Positions 1 to 10,029 of a stretch of 64,000 nt of DNA are shown in pieces (within the stretch, counting starts at the first letter, position 1; every line of letters begins with the position of its first letter). Under the pieces are notes generated by a model that was not told where the DNA came from, did no database searches, and saw only the letters and a list, made by a program, of their open reading frames with translations. The stretch is from Parasitella parasitica (lineage: Eukaryota; Mucoromycota; Mucoromycetes; Mucorales; Mucoraceae). Location of the stretch: NCBI GenBank assembly GCA_025201805.1, contig MU619309.1:1536-65535 (forward strand), in the 5' to 3' direction. The position numbers and the translations under genes are program-made.

Positions 1-849
1 TATTTACTAGATAGAATAATCGATGCCATTTAACCTTAGATCCGATTAGGAACGGTTGCCATGACAACTGAGTTGAAATAGTGGTAACCATGGTATTCTA
101 TGGGTACAACACCTGGGACTGATCTGAGATCCTGATGTGAGACCTTGCCATGTTATTGATATAACATTTATTATCCAGGAACATCTCATGTTGAGTTATA
201 AATACGGAACCATGATCTGGATTGTCTTCTGGATTGAGTTTACTTGACTTTGACTTCCGGTTAGGAAATTGACAAATCACCGTCTGATCTGCCATAATGT
301 AGGTTAGGAGATCATGATAGTGTACTTCAATAAAAGATTGGAGATTGTCCAGTAATGTGTTGTTATACTTGTCGAAACAGGAGAATAAAGTCTTTGTTTC
401 AAATCAGGAAGGTTATCTGTAACACAGATCTGTATGATTGACAAACAATAAACTGTCAGATCGAAAATCAATAACCTTGTAGTATAATAATACATCGTAC
501 CCTGTTAAGGATATGATGTTGCTTGCAAATTATTCTTATCGATTAGTATCGACTAGTATTTTAAATAAATCACCAAAAATTTATGTAGTTACAAAAAGTA
601 TAAATAGCAGATGCAAAGTTGAATCTTCAATAAAGTAATCTCAAGTTTTCGTATCTCGTTAATTCAACGTTTTATATTATACTTTTCTTATTTCGATCTT
701 GCTGATCTCAACACCGTCAACTCACAACACCTAATGTGCTCAATTTTCAAGATCTAGCGCAACAAGGATGAGCCCGGTCTTTCTTCAATAGTATAATATG
801 ATTCAGAGATCAAAGCCAAGGCGTTAATAGATAAATATACCCCAACTGT
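1..849. other. AT-rich region without recognised gene
   Basis: Only short open frames without recognisable domains occur here on either strand. It lies just beyond the 3' side (in the element's orientation) of the retroelement remnant and may be more decayed element sequence, but I see nothing that proves it. Confidence 0.5.
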
Positions 850-894
850 TTTTGTTTTTTTTGAAGCCTTAGGAATAGTTCGAGTTGGTTGCTG

Positions 895-1560
895 ACAAGC
901 GCCAAATCCCACCGACTGGTTTTACACATTATTAGTGGGCTGAGTTGTTTCATCTTGAGGAGTATGGGAAACCAAGACAGGAGTTACCAGTGTTACTTTG
1001 TAAGTTTTGTTCAATCTCATCTTCCGCAATACTTGTGCTATGAGCTTCCATTGCCAGAACATGTATGCATATCGTTCCTGCTCCAGTCTTGCTGAAACAC
1101 ATGGTTACTTCTGTGCAAGATGGTCGTGCTGCAAGCTCCAATACCGTTGTAGCTGATGATTAGAAGATTGCCCCAAAGGCACCGATTGTCTAACGTCTTC
1201 TCCATCGAAGCTTCAGCAGATTGAAAAAGGCTCTCGGAATCGAAGCCTCGTATGTTGGTTGTACTGATCTGCTGAGACTGTCTGCTTCGGTGCTTTTCAT
1301 TCCTGCTACATGATGGTAACGAACATTCAATTTGTGTTGATTGCATAGGTTTGGGATCTGCACTGCTAAGTCCCTCCGACTTGGTCACATACTTCAATGC
1401 TGTCATGTTGTCCGTATGTAGGTTGATTTCTGTAGTGCTTGAGCCTATTACGTAGAAGAGCAATGCATATTATATTGCTGTTGCTTCTCTGACATTAATC
1501 AAAGATTGCTTTTCTCTTCCTGTCTAATATCCAGCTTTGTTAATTACCGGCCTGTATCTG
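895..1560 (-). mobile_element. Decayed retroelement, RNase H region (DIRS/Ty3-like)
   Basis: Minus-strand conceptual translation, crossing several stops and frame changes, gives pieces typical of the RNase H domain of fungal DIRS-like or Ty3-like retroelements. In order these are a 'SLINVREATAI' block, 'TDNMTALKYVT' (the D-N catalytic region), 'VRYHHVAGMKSTEADSLSR' (the H-G-N/x-x-AD-x-LSR block), then 'HQLQRYWSLQHDHLA' and 'WKLIAQVLRK'. The last two blocks, after LSR, are what I associate with DIRS/Ngaro-type elements (family knowledge, recalled). Several stops and frame shifts interrupt it, so it is dead. No terminal repeats or tyrosine-recombinase domain were found. Assignment to a retroelement is fairly secure; the DIRS label is an inference. 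Confidence 0.7.
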
Positions 1561-2898
1561 ATGCATCCGCGTAAATTGGTAAAGCTGTCTTGAATAACGG
1601 AAAGTAATGTATTGGTAATCTATCCTTCTGAAGCAAGTTGTATTTCCACTTTATGTGGATTGAGTTCTATTTGGGATTGTTGATTTCTGTTGTAACCCAG
1701 CCTTCACATGTTGCATTTAGGAACTTCTTTTTTGTATTTCTGGATAGCCTTTGGTAAACCGTCTATCTTGGCGTAATGTTCCCTTCTTTCGTCGTTATCG
1801 GGAGGGAGAGGAATTCCTTCTGCTCGAACCTCTGCCTCCTGCACTTAGCTTCCGGTGAAAGTTTATTGTTCATCTTGAGTATTATCTTTTTGATCACGAA
1901 TGTACGGCTTAGGCAACAGGGATTGTGCTGAGCACTTTTGAGTTGTTTTTCATGCTTTTTTTCTCATTATAAAGCAAGTAAGGATCGAGAAAAGTGACGT
2001 TGAGATATTCCTAGTCGCAGGAAGGGCTAAAAACCATTGAAGCTGGGCGATGAATGTCAACGACTAGATAAGTTTAGTATAATATGTTACTTCAGTGCTG
2101 ATATGTGTAACGACATACTGGTTTTTTTTTTTACGTTCACTCGTTTAACGTCCACTTGGTCACTCGAACTACTTTTGGTGAATAGTAGGATCCATCCCAA
2201 AACTGACCTTTTTGAAGCACCACTAACTAGGGCCATAGCTCTTTATATAATTATTGTTTTGTTGTCAGCAGCCACCTCAGAAAGCATGATTTAGAATAGG
2301 GTTTCTCTTCGATGTCTTTCCTAAATTGCTCCGCTGGACTGAGCCCTGTGGTTTATTTCAACGATTTTGACATTTGCTGTCGGATATATCTCAAAACGTG
2401 ACATATAACACGACTTGAAGTTATCCGCAACAAATTGAAAATAAAATACACTACCAAATTCTCCATTAGATTTCTTGGAAAATAAGAGAAATCAGTGAAA
2501 GTATTTTCAAAATACCATAGAAAATTGACATATTTTTGAATGTTAATATGACAAAAAGCTATCTGGAGCTATTTGGGTCTTTTATCTACTGCAAGGGATC
2601 CAAAGTGAATTGCCCTTGATGCTTCAAAATTCCAAAAATGTAAGACAAGTGTATGGCAAGTCTACCAGATTTTCGCCTCAGAAAATGTATGGAAAGCTCG
2701 AGTACCGTTGATTATCCCGTGGTTGATGGCCGTTCTCGATCCAGCACATTTATATTATTAAGACGTCAAACATTTTGTATACATACTTATACACCCAAAA
2801 CGTAAAACGACGCTTTGCTTTAAACGAATCCCCCATAATACAATATTAGAGATATAAAAAACCCCCACAAATCCACATTTTATCTATAATCCATCATT
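1561..2898. other. Gene-free region downstream of proline gene
   Basis: Up to about 1960 the minus strand keeps fragments that may continue the retroelement, such as 'LPIYADASDTG' close to 1550-1580. From about 1990 to 2898 I see no coding signal. The last part should hold the 3' UTR of the minus-strand reductase gene. Confidence 0.4.
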
Positions 2899-3759
2899 TT
2901 AATCTCTACCTAATTGAGTAGCCAATTCCTTGCTACGATTCGTGGCAGCAAACACAGCATCTCTCAGTATATTTTCAATTTTAGCCTCTTGCATTGACTT
3001 GATAGCAGCCTCAGTTGTGCCGTTGGGAGATGTTACTTTTTTGCGCAATGTCGTCAAGTCATCCTCTGATTCCTGGGCCATACGAGCAGCGCCCAAGCAA
3101 GTTTGCAGGGTCAAAGCCTTAGCATCCTCACGAGACAAGCCAGCTGCGACACCAGCATTTGCTATAGCTTCCATCATCAAAAAGAAATAAGCAGGACCAC
3201 TGCCGCTGACACCCGTAACCGTGTCAATCATCGACTCAGAATCTAACCAAGACAGAACCTTGCAGACCGAACCAAACAGATGTTCTGTCAATTCTTTTTG
3301 TTTCGGTGTAACAGCAGATGTAGCAAATAAGCCTGTAGCGCCTTCACCAATCAAGGCAGGCGTGTTGGGCATAATTCTGATTAAACGAGGCTCATAGTCG
3401 TTGGCACCCAACCACCTCAGAATGTCGGTAGTTTGGATACCTGCAGCAATGGAAATGAGCAATGCGGAGGGGTTTTTGTGTAATGTGGGAGCCAGGCCGG
3501 TGACTACAGTGCGCAACACTTGCGGTTTGACAGCAAAAATAACAATGTCTGCGCCTTGGACAACTTGATCATTGGAAGCACTGTTGAAGACACCAGGATA
3601 CTTACCGCTCATGTAGTTGCGACGCTCATCCAGTAGCTCTGAAAAGCGTAGGCTTGATTTGGGATGGCCATTGCTGTAGAGACCGCCCAAGACAGCTTCT
3701 GCCATGTTGCCAGCACCGATGAAGGCGATCACGGGAACATCTTCTGAAGTAGAGACCAT
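2899..3759 (-). CDS. PRO3: Pyrroline-5-carboxylate reductase
   Basis: This enzyme makes the last step of proline synthesis, reducing 1-pyrroline-5-carboxylate to proline with NAD(P)H in the cytosol. A single uninterrupted exon encodes 286 residues, the usual length of the family. The N-terminal Rossmann motif 'IAFIGAGNMAEAVLGG' follows the start directly. Further family blocks are 'FAVKPQ', 'SIAAGI', 'RIMPNTPALIGEGATG' and the C-terminal signature region 'TGVSGSGPAYFF...EA', followed by 'LTLQTCLGAARM' and 'VTSPNGTTEAAI'. The frame is open 41 codons further upstream, but that part lies in a CT-rich leader, so I take the Met just before the Rossmann strand as start. It is divergent from the ARF6 gene. 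Confidence 0.95.
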   Translation of the reverse strand: MVSTSEDVPVIAFIGAGNMAEAVLGGLYSNGHPKSSLRFSELLDERRNYMSGKYPGVFNSASNDQVVQGADIVIFAVKPQVLRTVVTGLAPTLHKNPSALLISIAAGIQTTDILRWLGANDYEPRLIRIMPNTPALIGEGATGLFATSAVTPKQKELTEHLFGSVCKVLSWLDSESMIDTVTGVSGSGPAYFFLMMEAIANAGVAAGLSREDAKALTLQTCLGAARMAQESEDDLTTLRKKVTSPNGTTEAAIKSMQEAKIENILRDAVFAATNRSKELATQLGRD

Positions 3760-4328
3760 TGTGATAATTGAAACAAGGAGAGAGAGAGAGAGAGAGAGCG
3801 AGAGAGGGGGGAGGGGAAAGGTGGAGGAAGAAAAAAGTAAGAGTGAAACTTTTTTAAATGTACAATGAAGGGGATCAGTCAAACAGCTGCGGACTATTGG
3901 CTAGTCATGATGAGTCGTATCTTTTTGAAATTCCCAATATATCAGCAGCAACTGTGCCTCCACGCTACTTTTTATGGTTTTTTTACACGACAAGGTGTTA
4001 ATTGGTTCATTTCGCCATGCTTAAAGGGGAAGCGTCGGCCAATGTCTAAAAACCGCATGCATATGTTATGAACAAGACAATGACATGATGCTATAAATGA
4101 GCGATGGTTTACCACTTTCTTTATTAAATTATGGCTGCTGCATCAGCTCCATTTGAACCTCCTTTTCCATGTTGCACTAATATTAAATATTTATTTCGGA
4201 CTTGAGTAAACAACTGTTCTCTTTCCCTCTCTCTCTTCTCTCTTTTTTCTTCTTCTTTCTCATCACAAAACCACCATACCCCTTCCCTTCCTTTTCCATT
4301 TTTTTTTTCAAGCAAGCGATACAAGAAA
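3760..4328. promoter_or_regulatory. Divergent promoter region, PRO3/ARF6
   Basis: This intergenic region serves two divergent genes. Next to the reductase start is a (GA)n run on the plus strand at about 3779-3799, which reads as a CT-rich leader on the coding strand. Next to ARF6 is a matching pyrimidine-rich stretch at about 4217-4312. Near 3911 there is TGAGTCG, one base off a Gcn4/CPC1 site. No exact site was seen. Confidence 0.45.
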
Positions 4329-4926
4329 ATGGGCGCTAGTTTATCAAAGGCTTTAGCCAAGATGTTTGGCAGCAAAGAAATGCGTATTTTGATGTTGGGA
4401 TTAGACGCTGCAGGAAAGACCAGTAGGTGTAATAGGATCATGTTTTGTTTCAGCGTCTCACGTAAAAAAATTTACAGCTATTCTGTACAAGCTGAAGCTA
4501 AACCAATCAGTCACCACTATCCCTACTGTTGGTTTCAATGTTGAATCAGTAACGTATAAAAATGTCAAATTTAACGTTTGGGATGTCGGAGGACAAGACA
4601 AGATTCGTAATTTGTGGAGGCATTATTATACGGGAACTCAGGGATTGATTTTCGTCATCGACTCTCAAGACAGAGACCGTATTGATGAAGCACAGCAAGA
4701 ATTGCACCGTATTCTATCAGATCGAGAAATGAAAGACTGTCTCTTGCTGGTGTTTGCCAACAAGCAAGATCTGCCTGGTGCCATGTCACCACAAGAAGTT
4801 ACAGAGAAGTTGGGCTTAGATAAGATGAAGGAAAGACCATGGTATGTTTATCCTTCTTGTGCTACAACAGGCGAAGGTTTATTTCAAGGACTGAATTGGT
4901 TGAGTCAAAATGTAAAATCAAAGTAA
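4329..4926 (+). CDS. ARF6: ARF6-type small GTPase
   Basis: This is an ADP-ribosylation factor of the ARF6 class, a myristoylated GTPase that controls endocytosis, plasma-membrane lipid signalling and actin. There are two exons, 4329-4422 and 4478-4926, with a 55-nt GT-AG intron that splits the Thr codon of the P-loop; the join gives 180 residues. Motifs seen are Gly2 for myristoylation, P-loop 'GLDAAGKT', switch I '[11 protein letters not shown]', '[10 protein letters not shown]', the ARF6-like '[11 protein letters not shown]', 'NKQD' and 'SCAT'. The sequence '[21 protein letters not shown]' fits ARF6 better than ARF1. The family is certain; the ARF6 subclass is very likely. Confidence 0.95.
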
Positions 4927-5048
4927 AGCGCTCCCTTCTCTTTTACCTTGACCCCCCCTTTCTGATCTCCTTAATACTATACTATTATACTTATTATTCC
5001 AATTTTACTATCTACTATTACTATATCACAATCAAATTATATAAAGGC

Positions 5049-5050
<2 letters not shown>

Positions 5051-5138
<88 letters not shown>
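5051..5138. repeat. T88 homopolymer between convergent genes
   Basis: There are 88 consecutive T residues between the 3' end of ARF6 (stop at 4926) and the stop codon of the minus-strand kinase (5146-5148). On the minus strand it is a poly(A) run starting seven bases after that stop. The kinase has an intron, so this is not a processed retrocopy tail. A very similar tract lies at 16428-16513. The exact length depends on the assembly. Confidence 0.9.
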
Positions 5139-5145
5139 CTTATTT

Positions 5146-6423
5146 TTATTTAGTCAAATGATGTGCATGTTTCTCGAATGATTCATAGCACACATGAACG
5201 GACTGTATCCAGTTGGATGCTACACATTGATCAATCGTCCAGCGTGTAGCAGGGTTCGGATCAAACATGCCATACAGGCACTCTTTTTCATCTTGATTGC
5301 ATTTAGATAACGGTAGCCAGCCATTTTTAGGAGAAGTTGTGTAAATGACATATTGGGGATCTTCTTTACATGCTTTAAAAAACGGTATTTGTCGGTAAAT
5401 CAAGCAATGCCAAGTTACTGCACAGCTCCAAACATCCAGTGCTCTGCCATCATATTCCTCATGATTAAACATCTCGGGCGGCCAGTAGGGCTCAGAGCCA
5501 CAATGGCCCTGTGATAAACGAGGCTCCACATCAAAGCAAGATTGCACGACGTCGGCAACTCCAAAATCAGCAATTTTAAGAATACCGTCTGCTGTCATGA
5601 CGAGATTTTCAGGCTTAATGTCACGATGCGCCACACCGCTCTGATGGATGTGCTGCACGCCTAGCAGCAACTGCTTAAACAGACAATCAATCTCTGCATC
5701 TGTAAGATCAAACTGCTGCAGGATGGAGAAAACGTCACCGCCAGCGCACTAACAAAAACATTCTCTGTGTTAAGTAAGCTATGCACGTGCATGTAAAGAA
5801 GATCTTACATATTCCATCACAGTGCACCATCGCCCCTTCTTGTCTTTAAGCAGATCAAATACTTGAATCACATGTAGGTGGCCCAAGGTCTTTGATATAC
5901 AAAATTCGCTAGTCATTCGCTTGTCATAGCACTTTCGGCTTTCTTGGCCATCTCGTTTACGAAATGTTTTGATTGCAACCACTTGTTTATCATCTATTAA
6001 GAGTCGAAGCTTGGCTGTTGCTCCACGGCCAATTATCTTTCCTTTGCGGTGATTCTCGTATTTGTCTTGCAAACAAGATGGCTGTGCACGTTCTGACGTA
6101 GGTGTCGCACATGCAGATGAAGGCGAAGGGGGAAGGTATAGACTGCTGTTGCTATTGCTGATGGTAGGAGTCGTCAGTATATTGGAGCTAATGATGGGCG
6201 TTTCATCTGGTAATGACAAGAAATTGGACTCGAGCGTGCCCGGTCTGGGGGAAGGAGGTGATGATCGTAAGGATAAACTTGATAGTTTTCGAGTGAGCAA
6301 TGCAAATGGCTTATGCGAATTGGATGTCAGTGAAGGTGATGGAGATGGAAGCTTATCGTAGTCATCGTTATCAACGGTTGGTGGTGCTGGTGATAACAAG
6401 ATGACTGGCTGTACGTTTGACAT
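5146..6423 (-). CDS. Ser/Thr protein kinase, NPR1/HAL4-HAL5/HRK1 type
   Basis: This is a protein kinase related to the fungal NPR1/HAL group, which tunes plasma-membrane nutrient and ion transporters (known for yeast members). Exons 6423-5809 and 5748-5146 flank a 60-nt intron, giving 405 residues. Residues 1 to about 125 form a Ser/Pro-rich low-complexity leader. The kinase domain follows, with glycine loop 'IIGRGATAKLRL', ATP-anchoring Lys in 'VVAIKTFRK', catalytic loop 'HRDIKPENL', 'DFGVAD', an APE-equivalent 'WPPEMF', and 'DVWSCAV'. All catalytic residues are present. The start chosen is the Met after a GA-rich (coding strand CT-rich) leader. A TATA box sits about 95 bp upstream. The exact subfamily is inferred. 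Confidence 0.88.
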
Positions 6424-6516
6424 TGCGAGAGAAAAAAGAGAGAGAGAAAAGGAAGAGAAAGAGATAAGAAAAAGAAGAAGGAGAGGGAGACAATGTATGG
6501 CAAATTCTCTGCTACA

Positions 6517-6524
6517 TTTATATA
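6517..6524 (-). promoter_or_regulatory. TATA box of the kinase gene
   Basis: TATATAAA on the minus strand, about 95 bp before the kinase start codon. A pyrimidine-rich leader follows it, the arrangement repeated at several genes of this window. Confidence 0.5.
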
Positions 6525-6721
6525 AACCATGTTGTTTGTATTTACAGCCTTTCTGTCGCTCGCTTGCTTGGTCTGCCTCCCTTATACGAATGGAAACTCC
6601 TGTTTTCTTCATTTATTTCCCTTAAACCTAACCGTTTTTATATATATAATATATATAGTAGCATGCATTTTATGCAAGCTGATAAGAGATTTATTTTTGT
6701 GTGTGTGTATACATTCGGCTT

Positions 6722-7222
6722 TTATGGTGCAGATGATGATGATTCCTCCAGATTTGGCATACGAAGCACCTTTTTATCTTCATTTTTCGCATGTTGAGTT
6801 ATCATTTGCAATACCTTGGAGCCCTGCCATTTTTGTGGAATAGGCTTCTTGTTTGTAGACCAGTAAAAGATATCCCAATCCGGTTCATCTAGCAATTTGT
6901 CGTATTCTTCCAACTGTTCATGGGTGAATTGAGGCAACCAAACCTTGGCAAATGTCGATAATAGGAGGTCAGTTTCCAAAATACCTCGCTTGCGGCTTTG
7001 GTAGGTCAATCTACGTCGTTTATTTTCTGTTTCTTCGTTTGGGCGAGGAATGGGTGGCAGGTTGGGATATGAACTGTCCAAAGCCGCTTCGGAAGAGTGA
7101 CGAATAGCCAAGTCGGGAAAAGGATCTTCACTCTTCTTGTTAGATAAAGGATGTAATGTACTGACGGAACGAAACACTGGGCGTACTACTAGCTGTACTC
7201 TTCTTGCTCTGGAAAGTAACAT
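6722..7222 (-). CDS. SDHAF2: Succinate dehydrogenase assembly factor 2 (flavinylation factor)
   Basis: This mitochondrial-matrix chaperone (Sdh5/Emi5) is needed to attach FAD covalently to the flavoprotein subunit of succinate dehydrogenase. A single exon encodes 166 residues. The N-terminal part is basic and hydroxylated without acidic residues ('MLLSRARRVQLVVRPVFRSV'), as expected for a mitochondrial presequence. The family core is clear: 'RRLTYQSRKRGILETDLLL', 'FTHEQLEEYDKLLDEPDWDI' and 'YWSTNKK'. The frame extends eight codons further to another Met, but the arginine-rich start looks better. The C-terminal Ser-rich end is ordinary. Confidence 0.93.
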   Translation of the reverse strand: MLLSRARRVQLVVRPVFRSVSTLHPLSNKKSEDPFPDLAIRHSSEAALDSSYPNLPPIPRPNEETENKRRRLTYQSRKRGILETDLLLSTFAKVWLPQFTHEQLEEYDKLLDEPDWDIFYWSTNKKPIPQKWQGSKVLQMITQHAKNEDKKVLRMPNLEESSSSAP

Positions 7223-7507
7223 CGTGGCTTTGATGAAAAATAACAAAACAAAAATATATGTGAAAAAAAAAACAACTCTACCAGGTTACTTGGCAGACAG
7301 ACAGGGCCTGCTTTTGTTTGTACGAGACATTTAACCAATAAGGTAAATCGTTCACCTAAATGATCAACTAATGGTTGCATTCATTAGAAATGTTTAGTAA
7401 ATATAAATTACTTTAATAACTCTTGCATGGATGTAATTAATCTACTTTTTTACTTTAGTCATCACTTTAGAAACTAAAAATAAAAATGCGATTGAAATTT
7501 ACTTTCT

Positions 7508-9065
7508 TTATATTTGCATGTTGAATGCTTTGATTGTTACATATTGGATCACAGTAACAGCTGCTTTTGCACAACTTGGAGGACCGGTTTCATAGCCGTA
7601 ATCTGACGTTGTTGTTGTTGTTGTCGTATGAGGATGCTCGTGCTTGGATGTTGTCGTAGTTTGCGGAATCTTGGTTGTCTTATGAGAATGCTAGTTGTGG
7701 TACTACAATCGCTGGATGGTATCTCAGAAGCAGTGGTTGGGATAGCAGTTGATGATGTTGTGGCAGCTTCTGTTGTAGATGCAATAAGAAAATTGCTTGA
7801 AGTAGTAGGGACCTCAGAATCAGACGTGGTGTGATGTCGATGACCAGTGCTTACTGTAGTAGATTCATTCATTATAGTGTGATAACCACTAGGTTTGGGA
7901 TTCGACGCCATCCCAGGAGTAGTCTTTTCCAACTATTAATCCTGCAAATGCGCATCCACAATATGTGCTGTCAAATGAATGTTATCCGACATATAAATTT
8001 TATATATAAAGAGTTTACCTTCAGGGGCCAAGGTGAAGCTGCCAAAATTACTGCCAGTGGCACACTCAACAGAAATGTCTTCGGAGCTATAAGACCAGAT
8101 GAATCAGCAGGATAAAAATAAAAGATTGTCAAACATGGATTTAAGCCCATAGTAGGGTTGTTCCCCTTGATTTTAAAAGTAGAGCCAACTTTAACAGGCA
8201 TCTAATGGTAATTGCTAGTATATTAGCCATGTTTTTATACTTAGGTAGTCTGTAAACTTACATTGAAGACAAGAGTTCCGTCAGAGGGCCATGACACTCC
8301 TTGAGGCCCATTCCAGTTGCCAATAATTTCAAGAATAGCTAAAGGGTCAGACATTTTACCAGAATGAAGAGTATAGCTACCATCTTCACAAGTATTAAAG
8401 ATGACAAAATTGAAACGGTCAATTTCATCAATAGTTGTAAGCTTTCTATTAGCATCCAGGAGCAAAGCAGGCTTCACGGAAGCGAATATTTGCGATGCAG
8501 AGATGGCATTTGACTCTGCTTGATCAATTTCAAAGAGACCTGTACTTTTTTTGTTTACACGACGAGCTTTATCTGTTTCTTGAAGACCAGTAGTGTCGTG
8601 GTTCGCACTTTTTACGCGAATATCACTGGCATTAATGGGTCCACCAACGACAAGGCGATAGCTTGAGATATCGTTAGGATCAGAACAATTCGGACTACCG
8701 TTTGCGTTGACAAAGTAACCGCTTGCTTTGAAATCACCTTTTACAGCCAAAGAAGCAAGGATGTCTTTTCCATTATCGCTTTCAAAATCATCAAAAAAAA
8801 AGACACCAGCAAAATAAATCAATTGTATATGTACTTGGTAAGAAAGCTTGCCTTTAGATAATTGATACAGAGCACTTACCATAAGTGAGGAAGTATCATC
8901 AGAAGAACAGACATAAGATTAGCATCCACCTCGTTTATTCAATGTAGAATTAGATCTTTTATTAAACTTGCTGCTGTCTGCAGCAGGTCTACTCGAAGGA
9001 GGAGCCTCAATAGCTGACAGAAAGGCAGCAGATATTATCAAGGTAAGCCTGGTAGATTTGACCTT
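7508..9065 (-). pseudogene. Secreted choice-of-anchor-A-like protein, broken
   Basis: Minus-strand pieces form a secreted surface protein. First is a signal-peptide-like stretch 'LTLIISAAFLSAIEAP' near 9050, where the expected ATG reads AAG. An in-frame TAA follows near 8920. The main domain (8880-8190) has 'FFFDDFESDNGKDILASLAV', 'GDFKASGYFVN' and 'SYRLVVGGPI', then (after an intron with donor at 'VFN') 'YFYPADSSG'. A one-base frame change near 8090 leads to 'SNFGSFTLAPEG', and an intron to 'LIVGKDYSWDGVE'. Two further frame changes (about 7890 and 7690) join Thr/Ser-rich stalk pieces such as 'TTTTSKHEHPH'. The order resembles the choice-of-anchor A domain (family knowledge) plus a stalk. 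With a lost start, a stop and at least three frame changes, it is read as a pseudogene; assembly error is less likely. Confidence 0.65.
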
Positions 9066-9771
9066 TTTTTTTTAAAAAAAAAAAGCTCTTGAGAATGAAT
9101 CAGAGAATAATTCTCGAGCTGTTTATTTATTATTTACTGAGTTGATTCTGTTTCCACTTCAACTCGTACTTCCGTTTCGAAATTTGGAAGGGAAGTTATC
9201 ACTTTTCTTTAATACGCTAAAAAAAAATATTGAATAGGTTTTGAAGTGATGTTCCTTTGTTGAGTGTATCATATTGCTCAAACATGAACTCTTTTATATG
9301 CAAAATCTGATAAATAATAATAGTATATAGTGACTAAACAAATGTATCGTTGACAATAATATTAATTTGTTTCGCAAGATAAGTGTACCGTTATTATCTT
9401 TTGAGTAAAAGTTTTTTATTTTATACCAAAAACTTACACGACTTGGAAATCTAAGCCGAATAAGTTGTGTTCATTTGATAAACATCTATTTATATCTCCT
9501 GCAGCTAGATAATGGGTGTTATCAGATAATTTTGGAGATGCTATAGTATTATTTTCATTTCTTAAAGAGATCCAACTTGCATTGTTATTTTTTTTTTTTT
9601 TTTTTTTTTTTCGAAATGCTTTTAATTTGACCAATAACTGTGTAAGTAGGAAAGAAAGAAAACTGTCTTAAAGCTTATACTCTTATCAGCTGTAGGTAGC
9701 ATCATGATGAATTATTTTTTTCAATATATATTACTCTGCTAGAAGTAGCCTTTATTTACAGATTAGAAATC
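9066..9771. other. Gene-free region with T/A tracts
   Basis: No coding signal. It contains a palindromic T-run/A-run near 9064-9085 and a T run of about 22 at 9590-9611. The last part should be the 3' UTR of the small minus-strand gene that follows. Confidence 0.5.
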
Positions 9772-10029
9772 CTAATTATTAGTTCTGAAATTAACCAAGT
9801 AGATGGAAAGCATGAGGAACAAGAGTGCTAAACCAACATTCATGGTAGATGTCGAAGCTCCATTAACGACAGCATTGACAGCTTGGTTGATAATATCTTT
9901 AGCACATTGAGCATCAGTACATTGCGAAGCCTTTTGGCAGAACTTGGTACATGTCTCAACAGTTAGACCAGTTCCTGAGGAAGAGCAAGATTTAATGCAG
10001 TTTTGGACAGCGTCTTGAAGAGAACTCAT
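9772..10029 (-). CDS. Small six-cysteine protein with C-terminal hydrophobic segment
   Basis: I do not recognise a family. The 85-residue product has six cysteines in three close pairs (NCIKSC, TCTKFC, QCTDAQC) in residues 11-44, a pattern that suggests a compact disulfide- or metal-stabilised helical hairpin. Residues about 61-79 are hydrophobic ('MNVGLALLFLMLSIYLV') and followed by a short polar tail, so it could be a tail-anchored or GPI-anchored protein. There is no N-terminal signal peptide in this frame, which favours tail anchoring unless an upstream exon is missing. The start Met is the first in frame. Confidence 0.55.
   Translation of the reverse strand: MSSLQDAVQNCIKSCSSSGTGLTVETCTKFCQKASQCTDAQCAKDIINQAVNAVVNGASTSTMNVGLALLFLMLSIYLVNFRTNN

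Noticed and set aside
5051-5138. Poly(A) tail of a retroposed kinase copy
   Set aside because: The kinase gene still contains a spliceosomal intron, and no second poly(A)-linked duplication signature was seen.
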